Below, one piece after another: positions 1 through 12,161 of a DNA stretch of 64,000 nucleotides. The stretch comes from Epiperipatus broadwayi. Its lineage: Eukaryota; Onychophora; Udeonychophora; Euonychophora; Peripatidae. Each line of letters begins with the position of its first letter. Position 1 is the stretch's first letter. A model generated the notes under the pieces. That model worked only from the letters and a program-made list of their open reading frames with translations, did not search any database and had not been told where the DNA came from. The stretch spans positions 188,001 through 252,000 of the forward strand of contig JAQFVV010006825.1 in NCBI GenBank assembly GCA_028023455.1, given 5' to 3'. The position numbers and the translations under genes were made by a program.

Positions 1-1926
1 TTTAAATAAATTTCATTCTATTGATAAAAAATTGCTTAACCTATTAGTCAAACATATATATACATCTAGCGTATATATATGAGTTAATGCAAGATTCTGC
101 TGAGATAAAATGCTTATTCTATTGTAAAATAAAAATATATTGTTGTTCAAATTTTATTAAAATATTTAGTATGGTTTGATTTTGAGATAAGCCCACCAAC
201 ATTTCTGAAAGAATGTATATTTTAATTAGTGAGTCGTTCAAGTCTAATTAAAGATGGCATTTTCTTTCTTGCTTTTTAATTAATAGAATTCCAACTTTAA
301 AGTAAGAAAGTTAGAGTAAAAAATTGAAGTTATTTTTAGAACGTGTTGTTTTAAAACAAAGCAGCAAGGGGGGGCTTATCAAGATCTCAGATCATACAAA
401 CAATGGAAGGTAGCTGTCAGAGAAAGTATAAATAGTAGGGAGAACAAAAGAGATAATTATTCAGACTTTTCTTTTTGAAGGAGTCGTTTGATTCTGATTT
501 TGCTTGTGAAGGCGATTTATTAAGATTTTTCTTGCTGTTTTATTTCCAAGCTTTCTGGAAAGTGCATTCAGATTTCTCTTGGGAGAAATCCGTCAGATTT
601 TGCTTCACATTTAGCTTGTGCTTCAAAAAAAAGTTATACAGCTGTCATTTTCAAATAATGGAGAAGTTGGAACCTGCTCCAGTTAAAACCAACCGTATTT
701 TGAGGAAAATGGATATGCTTGGCTAGGCAAATCATAGCTTTGCCTATCGCCGAGGTTCCTAAATACCATCCAAAATGCCTTAACATCCAATCAATAACCA
801 TATGAACTCTATGCCGTGTCTGGAGAACTTTTCATGGAAGCCATACTTCATATTTTCATTGTCCGGACAAACACCTATCGTCGGTCGGATCAAGCCACGG
901 ACGCCGCAGGGAACATCACGGAAAAAGGACGGTATCGTATCTCCTAAATTAAACTATCTCGTATGCTACTTTTGATTCATATTGTTTTATTGTTGTATTG
1001 AAATATATGTCTTGCTATGTAAACATTTTATGAATTAACCTTAAATATATTTTGGGATCATCTAGCTATATGTAACCTTTTTACCTTCGCTATTCTTCCT
1101 TACTAACCATTGTAAATATTTAGTATTTCGTTGCGGTTAAATTTAATAATTAATTTTTTTTGTCATTTGAAATCACTTTCCAATTTTATTTATGTTGTTA
1201 ATTAAATCCAAGTCAGTTTCTTTTGTGTGCCAACTTGATCTTTTTGATAACACCTCTTTTTTGTCCGCCATTAGCTAGTCACGTATATTTGATTTAGCTA
1301 TATACGTTCTAAGTTAATTTTAAACCCGGTTTTTAGCGCAAAGCCATAAGAAATGCTTTGCGAAAGGTTTTTATGATCTATCGTACTTTATCGAGAAGAT
1401 CGAGTTGGAATTTTTTTAATAAAATTGGGAAGAAAAGAATTTGACCGCAAACCTATTAACCTGTTTTCTTTTTATTGTCTAATTAGTTTGTTGCCATAAT
1501 TGAGGGGAATAGCGGAGGCCATTAAAGCTTTATTCATATTTTAAAGCCAGTAATTAAACATTATTTAATTATCAAAACTTGAGTTTCTTAGTTATATTAA
1601 ATGCTTTATTTTTACTTTTCAATGATCCAGGCACGCAAAACGCAAACACCAACACATATTTTGATGTACTTTACACATTTAGCTTTTAGCTCTTTAGGAT
1701 TTCCCGTCCATGTCTCTACCGCTGTTGCTAAGCTTTGTGGCCGGTTGAAAAATAATTTATGCTTGGCTCAGATGGTGTTGTTTGTTTGTGATCAGGCCTC
1801 GAGAACAGGCGAATGGGCAGAGGTCATAAGTATTCTTGATTTATATCTCGCGTATGGTTGGCTTTGAGGTACTTTCGCCTAGTATTCGAACTGGGTTAAA
1901 TCTACACACATCATCTGACTGTCACA
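1..1926. repeat. Upstream copy of 1.9 kb direct repeat (probable 5' LTR, cut by window edge)
   Basis: Positions 1-1926 recur almost base for base at 4884-6807, differing by a few substitutions and 1-3 base indels (for example the G run at 368 and the A run near 630). Similarity stops sharply after TGTCACA at 1926. A TATA box lies inside both copies, followed by a moderately GC-rich stretch to about 930 and then AT-rich sequence. The simplest reading is the 5' long terminal repeat of an LTR retroelement, recently inserted because the copies are so alike. Short ORFs in it (475-726, 1601-1867) do not keep the same reading in both copies and match nothing I know, so I do not call them genes. A segmental tandem duplication or an assembly artefact is the alternative. 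The left end is outside the window. Confidence 0.6.
427..434 (+). promoter_or_regulatory. TATA box of the upstream LTR-like repeat
   Basis: TATAAATA at 427-434 is followed about 35 bases later by an initiator-like TTCAGACTT (start A near 463). Sequence between 460 and 930 is more GC-rich than its surroundings, as expected for a transcribed R-U5 region. The element is repeated in the second copy. Promoter activity is inferred from motif and spacing only. Confidence 0.5.
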
Positions 1927-3147
1927 GTAGATTTTTTTTTTCCGTAATTCTGGACGCCCATCGTGTGGCTATTCGAAATTTTCCATACCCTGCAATGCCC
2001 TGTATAACATTTGTATGTGTGTATAATGTTTTTTTTCTTTTTCTGTTTTAAATTAATGAATAATATATATGTAGATTTTTTTCCCGGGTTTGTACACACA
2101 TATATATAATGTTTTTTTTAAATAACACGAAATAATTGTTAGTTATACGGGAATTTTTTTTTGCTTCTAGTTTGTCGCAGTGGGACGTATGTCATTTTTT
2201 TAAAAAAAAAAAATTACTACCCTGAGAAGTTAGTTTTAGTTGAATATATTTATATAAAAATAATATATGTATAATTTTTCCAAGTTTGTTTCCTAACGTG
2301 AGCTAAATGTCATTTTTTTAATTAATTAAGAAGTTAAATGTGCCATAAGCTAAACATTTTTTTTCCGAGTTTGATATATAGAAAATGAATATTTTATAGT
2401 TAAAAAGTTAACACGCCGTCAGTTGTTTTTTTTGTGTGTGACTAGAAAAGAAGATTTCAGAGTTAAAGTAATTTTTTGGTAATCCTAATTAGTTTTGTCA
2501 TGGCCAGTACGCCATATTTTTTTCTCGTATAAAGTAGATAGCTTCAATAAGGCGGAAGTGTCAAATATATACCCACCCGCCCTCCCTTAAATTAGCTTTC
2601 GTACTTTAGATTGTTTTTAGTATCGCTCAAATATGAAAAAGTTTGGAATAATAATGTTTTTCTCGAAATATAGTATAAACGGTAGTGTTAATATTTTGAG
2701 TAAAAAAAAAAAAAAAGTACAGTACATAATAGATTTTTATTTTCCGTTTGGATAAATTTTTGTAAATATCTTAGATAACCTTTTTTTTTTCGTTAATAGA
2801 ATTTTTTTTCATAGATTGAAAGCTTTGATAAGTCAAAATTACACGTGTCATTGTATGGTGTTAACAAACATTTTTTTTCACTTTCTCTGCATTTCGTTTT
2901 TATATAAAATGAATGCTATAATCATGCAAAATTCTCGTTCACTGTTAAATATTTTGTAATTACGTGTCCTACCAAATATAAATTAAGTTTTGTTTCAATA
3001 CTAGCAAACTTAATTTTATCTTTATGAAAAGTAAATGCGTATGTTCGTTAATAAATAGATATATTTTTGTATAACATATATGTCAGCCACCCTTTAGTTA
3101 AGATTTTTTTTTTTTCTCCATTTCGGATTATGCTATTGAATCATTTA

Positions 3148-3254
3148 TTGAGTAACCGTTAGGTGAAGACCTTTTGAGTAACCGTTAGGTGAAGCCCTTG
3201 TTTTGTAGTGATCGTTTATGAAGATTCCTTGAGTAACCGTTTAGGTGAAGACCC
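3148..3254 (+). repeat. Three dispersed copies of a 24-bp motif
   Basis: The motif TTGAGTAACCGTTAGGTGAA is present at 3148, 3174 and 3229 (the last with one extra T), each followed by GAC/GCC and T- or C-rich sequence. Spacing is 26 and then 55 bases. It is GC-richer than the surrounding sequence. Function unknown. Confidence 0.8.
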
Positions 3255-3286
3255 CTTACACTTTAGAGTTCAGAATTGCTGAGTAG

Positions 3287-3366
3287 CCTGAAATAATAGG
3301 TCTATGTCTGCAATTGTTGTTTCCGTGTCATAGTTGTGACCAGCGTTACTTGCCTGAAATAATAGG
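3287..3366 (+). repeat. Repeated 14-bp motif CCTGAAATAATAGG
   Basis: CCTGAAATAATAGG occurs at 3287-3300 and again at 3353-3366, directly after the 24-bp motif cluster. It is part of the same repeat-rich centre of the LTR-flanked interior. Confidence 0.75.
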
Positions 3367-3640
3367 AGTATGCGGTTTGCAATATGACATCTTTCTAATA
3401 AAGTCATGTACATAATAATAAAAGAAATATTTGTATAGGTATATCTGTTTGTATATTTATATGTAGTCATATATATGCTTATTTGGTGTGTACATATTCA
3501 TATATATGGGTGTATATGGTATACACTTCGTTATAGTTTGGTAAAACCCATTTTTATATAAATGTTTTTTTGAAACAGTTTTTGATCTCAATGCGTGATT
3601 CTGTAAAATCGCTTGATAATTGTTCATCTATTTCGGGTTG

Positions 3641-3812
3641 TGACCAAAATGGTAGTTGGTTTCGATCCCAGGTTCATAATTCGGAGTGGCAGTTATCATG
3701 GGATTTTACTTCTATTTTTAATTTTTTTGTGTATATATTTTATTTTCCTTAGGCTGTTTAAATTTTTTTTTGTGGGTCATGACCAAAATGGTAACTGGTT
3801 TCGATCCCAGGT
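3641..3812 (+). repeat. Paired 33-bp repeat with a tRNA T-arm-like core
   Basis: A 33-bp sequence at 3641-3673 recurs at 3780-3812 with two differences. Its core GGTTTCGATCCCAGG resembles the T-arm / RNA polymerase III B box (GGTTCGANTCC) with one extra T. No A box is evident upstream, so this is not a tRNA gene. It could be an internal promoter relic, a protein-binding repeat, or chance likeness. Confidence 0.6.
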
Positions 3813-4371
3813 CAGACAAATTACCGTACTTAGTGTTATACGTCTTAGATTTAAATAATATTGTGTCATTTAAAATAGCATTTACTTATTCATCCAGAGA
3901 TTTTTTTTCGTTCAGCAGAATCAAATTAAATTTTTTTTAAAAAGTGAACTGAAACGCAAAGTAAAATTTTAATTGCATTGAAACTTGATAAACCCTTATA
4001 AATGTGTGCTTGGATCATTATCCATTAATATGTATATTTGATATGGCCATTGTCTTGTCGACTGGCGCCCTTCTCAAATAAATTTGTCGGCAAGTGCAAT
4101 CTCTCATATCGGATATCAAAATAGACTAAACTATACTAGATGATCAAAATAAAAATGTATGTGTAGTGAGCCAAAATAATTTTAAACATGACATGTATAT
4201 TTTGCTCACATATTTCTTTATATATATACTTGTATTAATGTAAATGCATTTTTTAGTTGTTTCAGGTGTCAGAGAAAGCCAGGTCAAGCTGTAAGTGGAT
4301 TATTTCAGTTATATTAACATAGCAATGATATTTTAATAAAATATAAATAAAGTAAATTGAGGAGAATAATA

Positions 4372-6807
4372 TGTGGTATACTTATTAAAGACAGACACGG
4401 CATAAAAGGAGTATACAATGCCAGAAACTTAAAACCTTGCATACCACCGGACCCCGGAAAATATGTAAGTTAAAAAAATAGATACATACCATGTCAGACT
4501 AAAACAACACGGACTTGATTTAAAATATAGGAGAATGAATGATGGATAAACCGTTTTATAGTGACATATAGAAAGATTATTAGTAGTAGCAAATTAAACA
4601 TTACAGTGAATAAAGAGTAAGCTTGAACTCACCTGGTACAAATTCTTACCTCTGACCTGAAGCAACAGCATTTTTTTTTTTTAAAACATTTTTTTTTTTT
4701 GCTCACTAACTATTGGGAAATGAAGCAATGGATCTGAAGTCCGATCCATGCTTCACATCTTCCTATAAACTTAATTAATATTGTAGACCTAAATTAAGTT
4801 TATAGTTCAATATCAGCAGGGTTTTGCATTAGAGTTAAAAATAAGTATGCTTATAAAATGTGTATTACAGTTAAATATTTTATTTTAAATAAATTTCATT
4901 CTATTGATAAAAAATTGCTTAACCTATTAGTCAAACATATATATACATCTAGCGTATATATATGAGTTAATGCAAGATTCTGCTGAGATAAAATGCTTAT
5001 TCTATTGTAAAATAAAAATATATTGTTGTTCAAATTTTATTAAAATATTTAGTATGGTTTGATTTTGAGATAAGCCCACCAACATTTCTGAAAGAATGTA
5101 TATTTTAATTAGTGAGTCGTTCAAGTCTAATTAAAGATGGCATTTTCTTTCTTGCTTTTTAATTAATAGAATTCCAACTTTAAAGTAAGAAAGTTAGAGT
5201 AAAAAATTGAAGTTATTTTTAGAACGTGTTGTTTTAAAACAAAGCAGCAAGGGGGGCTTATCAAGATCTCAGATCATACAAACAATGGAAGGTAGCTGTC
5301 AGAGAAAGTATAAATAGTAGGGAGAACAAAAGAGATAATTATTCAGACTTTTCTTTTTGAAGGAGTCGTTTGATTCTGATTTTGCTTGTGAAGGCGATTT
5401 ATTAAGATTTTTCTTGCTGTTTTATTTCCAAGCTTTCTGGAAAGTGCATTCAGATTTCTCTTGGGAGAAATCCGTCAGATTTTGCTTCACATTTAGCTTG
5501 TGCTTCAAAAAAAAAGTTATACAGCTGTCATTTTCAAATAATGGAGAAGTTGGAACCTGCTCCAGTTAAAACCAACCGTATTTTGAGGAAAATGGATATG
5601 CTTGGCTAGGCAAATCATAGCTTTGCCTATCGCTGGGGTTCCTAAATACCATCCAAATGCCTTAACATCCAATCAATAACCATATGAACTCTATGCCGTG
5701 TCTGGAGAACTTTTCATGGAAGCCATACTTCATATTTTCATTGTCCGGACAAACACCTATCGTCGGTCGGATCAAGCCGCGGACGCCGCAGGGAACATCA
5801 CGGAAAAAGGACGGTATCGTATCTCCTAAATTAAACTATCTCGTATGCTACTTTTGATTCATATTGTTTTATTGTTGTATTGAAATATATGTCTTGCTAT
5901 GTAAACATTTTATGAATTAACCTTAAATATATTTTGGGATCATCTAGCTATATGTAACCTTTTTACCTTCGCTATTCTTCCTTACTAACCATTGTAAATA
6001 TTTAGTATTTCGTTGCGGTTAAATTTAATAATTAATTTTTTTTTGTCATTTGAAATCACTTTCCAATTTATTTATGTTGTTAATTAAATCCAAGTCAGTT
6101 TCTTTTGTGTGCCAACTTGATCTTTTTGATAACACCTCTTTTTTGTCCGCCATTAGCTAGTCACGTATATTTGATTTAGCTATATACGTTCTAAGTTAAT
6201 TTTAAACCCGGTTTTTAGCGCAAAGCCATAAGAAATGCTTGCGAAAGGTTTTTATTATCTATCGTACTTTATCGAGAAGATCGAGTTGGAATTTTTTTTA
6301 ATAAAATTGGGAAGAAAAGAATTTGACCGCAAACCTATTAACCTGTTTTCTTTTTATTGTCTAATTAGTTTGTTGCCATAATTGAGGGGAATAGCGGAGG
6401 CCATTAAAGCTTTATTCATATTTTAAAGCCAGTAATTAAACATTATTTAATTATCAAAACTTGAGTTTCTTAGTTATATTAAATGCTTTATTTTTACTTT
6501 TCAATGATCCAGGCACGCAAAACGCAAACACCAACACATATTTTGATGTACTTTACACATTTAGCTTTTAGCTCTTTAGGATTTCCCGTCCATGTCTCTA
6601 CCGCTGTTGCTAAGCTTTGTGGCCGGTTGAAAATAATTTATGCTTGGCTCAGATGGTGTTGTTTGTTTGTGATCAGGCCTCGAGAACAGGCGAATGGGCA
6701 GAGGTCATAAGTATTCTTGATTTATATCTCGCGTATGGTTGGCTTTGAGGTACTTTCGCCTAGTATTCGAACTGGGTTAAATCTACACACATCATCTGAC
6801 TGTCACA
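4372..6807. repeat. Downstream copy of the direct repeat (probable 3' LTR)
   Basis: 4884-6807 matches 1-1926. Homology must extend further left than the window allows us to compare. A proposed left end is TGTGGTATAC at 4372: it follows a purine-rich tract (about 4356-4371) and its TGTG mirrors the CACA at 6804-6807, giving the TG...CA ends expected of an LTR. That would make the LTR about 2.4 kb and put the 5' LTR start about 0.5 kb before the window. The right end at 6807 is supported by loss of homology; the left end is inference. The flank after 6807 is a short TA repeat, which hides any target-site duplication. Confidence 0.45.
5309..5316 (+). promoter_or_regulatory. TATA box of the downstream LTR-like repeat
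   Basis: TATAAATA in the same context as at 427-434, including the TTCAGACTT initiator-like sequence downstream. If this is a 3' LTR, transcription from here would run into the flanking sequence at 6.8 kb. Confidence 0.45.
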
Positions 6808-6957
6808 ATATATATAGTGAGCTATAGAGTGTGAAATGTTAATAAATGTAAAAATTACATAAGCTAAATTCAAATTGCTTTTGTTTAACATACACAATTT
6901 TTTTCTAAATTTTCTATACACATTTATGAATATTGTTTACATATATTTCAACTAAAC

Positions 6958-7452
6958 CAGGGGTAGGCAAATAGCAACTCAAGGGCCACATGCAGTCTGC
7001 TAAGAATTTTTATATGGCCCACCAAGACAATCAAAAAAATCCACCTTGAACTGAGATTACTTTCTCATGTGCGACTGAAGATTCATCTCGTTTTCCATTA
7101 GGATAGCTACATCAATACATATGCACAGTGTAGATATGATGTGCAGTGCTCTTCCAGTTGATCAGGTTAATTTCAATTTTGTCTTTGCAATAGCAAATAT
7201 ATACATTTACAACTTTAGTGAAATCATGAACCCTCCAAAAAAATGTAAAATCGATGATGAATTTTGTGTGTTTAATAAAGAATGGACAAACATATATTTC
7301 TTTGGTAATACAGGGAATAAAGCAGTGGGTTTACTGTGTCATGAAAAAAATGTGCAGTCCTCCGCTAACCTTTGCTTCCACAAAATGGCCCCCGAGGTGG
7401 CCCTCCCCTAACCTCCATGGCCCCCAAGCCTACATAAATTGAATACTTTTTG
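6958..7452 (+). mobile_element. hAT transposon copy related to GTF2IRD2 transposases, internally deleted
   Basis: Starts with the hAT-type terminal sequence CAGGGGTAGGCAA at 6958 and is collinear with the better copy at 34470-34933. Within it, 7227-7360 encodes the amino end of a GTF2IRD2-like transposase: a basic start (KKCKIDDEFCVF), then KEWTNIYFFGN and a broken BED-type zinc finger (LLCHEKN). The reading stops soon after, where the catalytic DDE and dimerisation domains should be. The right end (about 7439-7452) has drifted from the TIR consensus, and the flanking octamers (AACTAAAC and AACTTTAG) are only a plausible decayed target duplication. It is therefore an old non-autonomous deletion derivative. 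Confidence 0.7.
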
Positions 7453-9772
7453 AACTTTAGCACTACCAACAGCTATGATATCTTAAAAAAAAGTATTTAG
7501 ATGTTTGTAGGACACATGTTTCTTCAGCTTATGTATCAATTCATCAATCACCATAAAATCTAATCACCCATTCTAAATACTCTATATCCAGAAACAATTA
7601 TTTAGATACAAGCATTCAAATTGATATATTTAATATATTATCATGTGAAATTATTTCTTCCCATGATCATAAATTCTATTATGTTTAAATAAATAATAAA
7701 ATATCAAATACATGAGTATTTAAAAACTCGTTTGTTTGAGCAATATAATTTGCAGAAATGTAAAAAAAAACTATGAAAATGAATTGCATTTGGGCATTTA
7801 CATACTGAGTTACAACTGCTGTAGTCTATATAGCTCTACAGAATGTGATAAATCTGCAACTCACTCTAAATCATGTTTACTGAAAGTATCCAGATCACTG
7901 GATCATTTCTTTAATGATACTGTAGATATTTTTAACATTAAACTAGTACTACAAAATAACACTTGATTCTTTCAGCTAATCTCAGTGTTATAAACAAAAG
8001 CAATTTTCCTTCTTTACTATAGTACAACTTATTACAAATTTTGATACTCAATGAATACAAGATATTATTGAAATTTAATTCCCATTCTTAGATCTGCTTC
8101 TGCCTTTTGTATTTACATATGAAGGCTAAGGATTTAAAAACGGGATCAATTCTCTTAAAAATCAGACAATCATCTTTGACTACTTTTTAGCATCAAATTA
8201 ACACCCTAAAATTAAAAACAACCCAAAGATTTAAAACCGAACTCAATCTGCTTATATATTTATATAGACCAGATATCAAGGTAATAACTATATGTTTTAA
8301 CAACCTGTTTTAGTCTAACTGAAGGTGTTTATTTTAGCTAGAAATTAATACCAACACATCATCATTTGACAGTACCACTTACTGCAGTATTATAAACAAA
8401 AACATTTTCCCTAGAGCTAGCAGAGAGAAAAAATAGCATTCTTGTTTATTAAAGTATTTAATTAAAAATGCAATATAGGAAGTGATGTGTTTTTCAATTA
8501 TTTATTATATATATGTATATTGACAAATCAATTATCTAATCTTAAAATAATTAAAAGTGATAAATGATTTAATATTGCAAGTAAGAAGAGTGTAATAAAT
8601 TCATAACATAAATTAGATGATCAATATTAATGACAGAGAAGGAAATTCTTGCAGAATAATGAGGAGAGATTATTGTGAAGAAGATTTTAAATGAGAAAAT
8701 TAAAATCCTGGCTAGAAATAAAATGAGCTGCTTTAAAATTAAACTTATTCACCATTCTTCAATCCAAATGAATCCTTGTGGAAAATATGAAATCTGAGTA
8801 TCCCCCAATATTTCAATTACCAAGCATTTCAGCTTTTTAAAAACCGAACTTTGAAATGAATAGCTTAAAAATTCTTTTTGTGCTCTTCCAATATCTTATT
8901 AAGTTTCTCCTTGATTATATAAAAGAAAAAATATATATATTGCTCCAGCTTATTCATTTTTGTAAAAAGTTAAATATCAATGTCTTCTACTTTACCAACT
9001 TAGATCAAAAGACACTTTTGAATAAATTGTGAAAAAAAATAATAATTAGAATGAGAAAGATTGTTATTGACTTAAAAAGAATGGCATCAAAAATATGAAA
9101 AAGCAAAATTAAATAGAAATTAGATTTAATACAAAGTATTATTTCAGAATTTTCTAAATGTAATTTAATGCCATATTTTAATATTTATATAAAATAAATT
9201 TAAAAAAAAAATCAATATATTTATTTAAAGAATATTAATTAGCAAATTAAAATAAAGTAAATAGCTTTATACAATATATAATTTTTAACTGGTTATGCTT
9301 CTTTTATATAATACTTGCACTTTTTTTTAACAATCCCGCATAAAGAAAATCTGTATATTATCTCATCTTCATCATCTTTTTTCCGTTTTACTTTGCCATC
9401 CTTTTTGTGCTTTTTATTTCCTTATATCCTATTACCAGTATCAGCACAGACAACAATAATATAGGATAATATTAGTAAAAGTTGATCACAATTAAAAACA
9501 TTTATAAATAGATAGAAGCTATTGATATGATTTCCAAGAGTCAATGTTAAGTTGATAGCATCAGTAATAACAATAAACATTAAAAACAATTAAGTGGTAT
9601 ACAGTTCAGAATTGATATAAAGTTCAAACATGGAATAACTGCACTGAATATTACATGGCACAATAGACACTAAATGAGTGCTCTCAAAAGATCACTTCAC
9701 ATTTGTAAATAATATTTCATTGATAAACAAAAAAATCTTATTTAGTTATTTAAAAAAATAATAATAACAACA
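7453..9772. other. AT-rich stretch, nothing recognised
   Basis: About 2.3 kb of AT-rich, stop-dense sequence. The 7736-7966 frame (76 codons) has no recognisable domain. No splice-bounded exon, tRNA or repeat boundary could be supported. Confidence 0.5.
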
Positions 9773-9960
9773 TAATTTACAAGCACAGTTCTCATTAGTA
9801 ATTCTTAATCAGAAAGTAATCAGCCTTTGACATGCGTTGCTTAATCATGCTAGTAACTCATCAATGTTATAGTGAGTATTCAAGGCATTCTCAAATTGAA
9901 ACACAAGACAGAGACTTTTAAAAGATAAGAATTACTAATGAGAACTGTGCTTGTAAATTA
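9773..9960. repeat. Short element with perfect 34-bp terminal inverted repeats
   Basis: 9773-9806 and 9927-9960 are perfect reverse complements of 34 bases, separated by 120 bases. The inner part (about 9801-9930) recurs in reverse orientation at 10147-10280 at roughly 80% identity without the long terminal arms. It looks like a MITE or a fold-back element; no target duplication was found with confidence. Confidence 0.75.
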
Positions 9961-10146
9961 CATTGTTATTAAATTGATTCTAACATTAAATATTTACCAG
10001 TCATAAATTTGAAAATTGTTCTGAGTTTAATTATACATTAATAATATAATAAATGGAAAGTTATAAATATTAAAACTTCATGTTCTCATTTCTGAAATGC
10101 TTTAGATTGGCCTATATAAATCCATTTAGGTACAAAGATAAAACTG

Positions 10147-10282
10147 TTTTTATCTTTTAAAAGTCTCTATCCTGCATTTGGATTGGAGTGTTCTGCATAT
10201 TCACTATAATGTTGATGAGTTAGTAACATAATTAAACAGTGCATGTTCAATGCTGTTTACCTTTTGATTAAGAATTAAGAAA
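10147..10282 (-). repeat. Reverse-oriented relative of the 9.8 kb element
   Basis: The reverse complement of this segment aligns to 9801-9930, sharing TTCTTAATCA, TACTAACTCATCAA and GAGACTTTTAAAAGATAA in the same order. It lacks the 34-bp inverted arms of the other copy, so those arms may be a separate feature of the first locus. Confidence 0.65.
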
Positions 10283-10699
10283 ATAAACTATCAGGATATT
10301 TATTTATTGAAGAAAAAAATACAAATATTTTGTTATTGATAACTGTAAGATGATTTTTCAGAAACCCATAAAGAAGTGTGCATGCATCAATAATCAAATA
10401 AATGGGTATTTATGGAAAAAGTTATGGTCAGAAGTCAAAATGTAATAGAAGTTATCATTACATGAAGTAGGACCATTGTTGGATAATTAGTATACTTCAA
10501 GTTTAAAATTGCAGCTGAATTGAAAGCAGATTCCATTTCACACAATTTGAGAAAATGATAATAAAATTTTGACTGGTTCTATGACAAAGAGTCTAGTATT
10601 AAATTCTTGATTAAGAAAAAGCATGTGGCATTCTTTGATTGGAATAATAGGAAGCTGAAAGTGGAGTTTTATAAACAATATAAAGATTTTTTTTTTCAA

Positions 10700-10786
10700 G
10701 TGTCATAGCATCAGCCGAACACGAACCCACAAACCGGGCAACTGCTTGTAAGGCAGTCACGCTGACCTCTTGACCACCAATGCAAA
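10700..10786 (-). repeat. tRNA-derived SINE head (copy 1)
   Basis: Read on the minus strand: an A-box-like TGGTCAAGAGGTCAGCGTGA, an anticodon-arm-like CTGCCTTACAAGCAG, and a B-box-like GGGTTCGTGTTC, then GATGCTATGACA and an A run. The same layout recurs at 18498, 27463 and 41697, all on the minus strand. A box, anticodon arm and B box in order indicate a tRNA-derived SINE or tRNA retro-pseudogene; base changes argue against a functional tRNA. Confidence 0.65.
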
Positions 10787-12102
10787 AAATTGCCACCTGA
10801 CAAAAAGGTTTAAGAGTATTTGTAATTGAAATGGCAAAGGCAAAATAATCATGTTACTGTTATAATCACTTTATATCTGTTTTTTATTTTATTTTTCACA
10901 TTAAAATGGAATTATGAACTAATAAATGATATCATAATCCTATAAAATCCATGAATGACATGTTTTGACATGATAATAATGAGCTGAGAGAGTATATTTA
11001 TAACTTTTTGAATAACAATACAAGAAATAAGATGATGACTTTTCCTATTCATTGGTTTAGATTTGGGCAAAAAAATTAATGAAGGTAAAACCACTTTTTG
11101 AAATATTAAAAATAGGCTATAGATCATGATGAAATATCCATTAAAGTTTTTAAATATTATGACAAGACCTTAGCTACTGAATTTTTTTAACGGTATATGA
11201 GTCTATGAAATTATTCCACTTGTTCTTAAGAATGCTTCTGCTATTATTCCAACTTATAAAAATAAAAGTAATAAAAAACAGTATTTTACTTACTGTGGAA
11301 TATTATTCTCATCTATTGCAGAAAAAGTAATCTCAAGGATTTTGCTAAATAGATTGCTTTCTATTATAGATAAATGAAATCAACACCGATTATAGATATG
11401 GATTTTGATGTCAGGTAAATGCAAGATTAGTGTCATGAGTAACGCTCTCAGTTATATATTACATTTATTTATTTACTTAATGCATTTGACTCAAATGATT
11501 GAAAAAGGTTATGACAGTGTTCTAATTTAACTGTTTGTGCATCAAAGTTTTATTTATGTTATTAGAGCTGCTACATAATAAAATAAAAAAATTGCTAATA
11601 AAGAAGCTTATGGATTAAATTAAAATAAAAATGAGTACAAAAATGAGTATAGACTGAATTTCATTTCTGTTTTTATCACAATAGTTTTGGGAATAGTATA
11701 AATAACTTTTTAATAAAGCAAGTGGCATTAAAATGTAATATAAGTTGGTTGATTGTCATGCTAATGATTGCACTATTATTTAAAATTTTAAATGTGATTT
11801 ACAAAAATTTTTCATTGTTTACAATGCAAAATATAGAGAATTGTTTCAGGATTACTGTTCAAAAACTGAAGTGATTTGACAGACAAAATGAAAAAAAAAA
11901 TTATAACTTTTAGTTTAATAACTGAAACACAGGCTTATTATATACCTGTGTCTATATATGTAATATAGAGTATATGAGCACAGACTTTCAGATGACGCAA
12001 CACTCTCCACTCTGTCTAATAACACTGATACACTTAAGCACAAATATGCTAAAAAAAATAAATAATCACCAATATATGTAACAAATATGCTAAAAAAAAT
12101 AA

Positions 12103-12161
12103 ATAATCACCAATATATGTATTTCATGCTAAACAAGCAATCATCAGTTAGTCCAGATTAT
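12103..12161 (-). ncRNA. Hammerhead ribozyme motif, unit 1
   Basis: Minus strand, 5' to 3': distal stem I ATAATC (12156-12161), three unpaired bases, ACTAA, core CTGATGA (12141-12147), stem II TGCT/AGCA with a T-rich loop, GAAA (12122-12125), short stem III, cleavable UA, then TTGGT and GATTAT closing stem I. One G.U pair replaces a Watson-Crick pair in stem I. The core is complete. Cleavage is predicted between the bases complementary to 12114 and 12113. A partial duplicate of the 3' half lies at about 12054-12083. Confidence 0.65.

Larger units (their letters stand above)
1927..4883. other. Non-coding interior between the two direct repeats
   Basis: About 3 kb with no ORF resembling gag, protease, RT or integrase on either strand; the longest frames are 60-81 codons and low complexity. 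It has many T runs and three small repeat sets (3148-3254, 3287-3366, 3641-3812). No convincing tRNA primer-binding site follows position 1926; TGGACGCCCATCGTG at about 1948 starts with TGG but is 20 bases too far. If the repeats are LTRs, this is a non-autonomous, LARD-like element mobilised in trans. A purine-rich stretch ends near 4371, just before a possible start of the downstream LTR. Confidence 0.45.

Noticed and set aside
475-726. 83-codon frame repeated in both LTR-like copies (also 5357-5569)
   Set aside because: The two copies differ by a one-base indel in an A run that changes the C-terminus, and the peptide has no recognisable features. It lies in the presumed R-U5 of an LTR; duplication alone explains its recurrence.
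10700-10786. Functional tRNA gene
   Set aside because: Stems do not close, the acceptor arm is missing and the sequence is one of several diverged dispersed copies.
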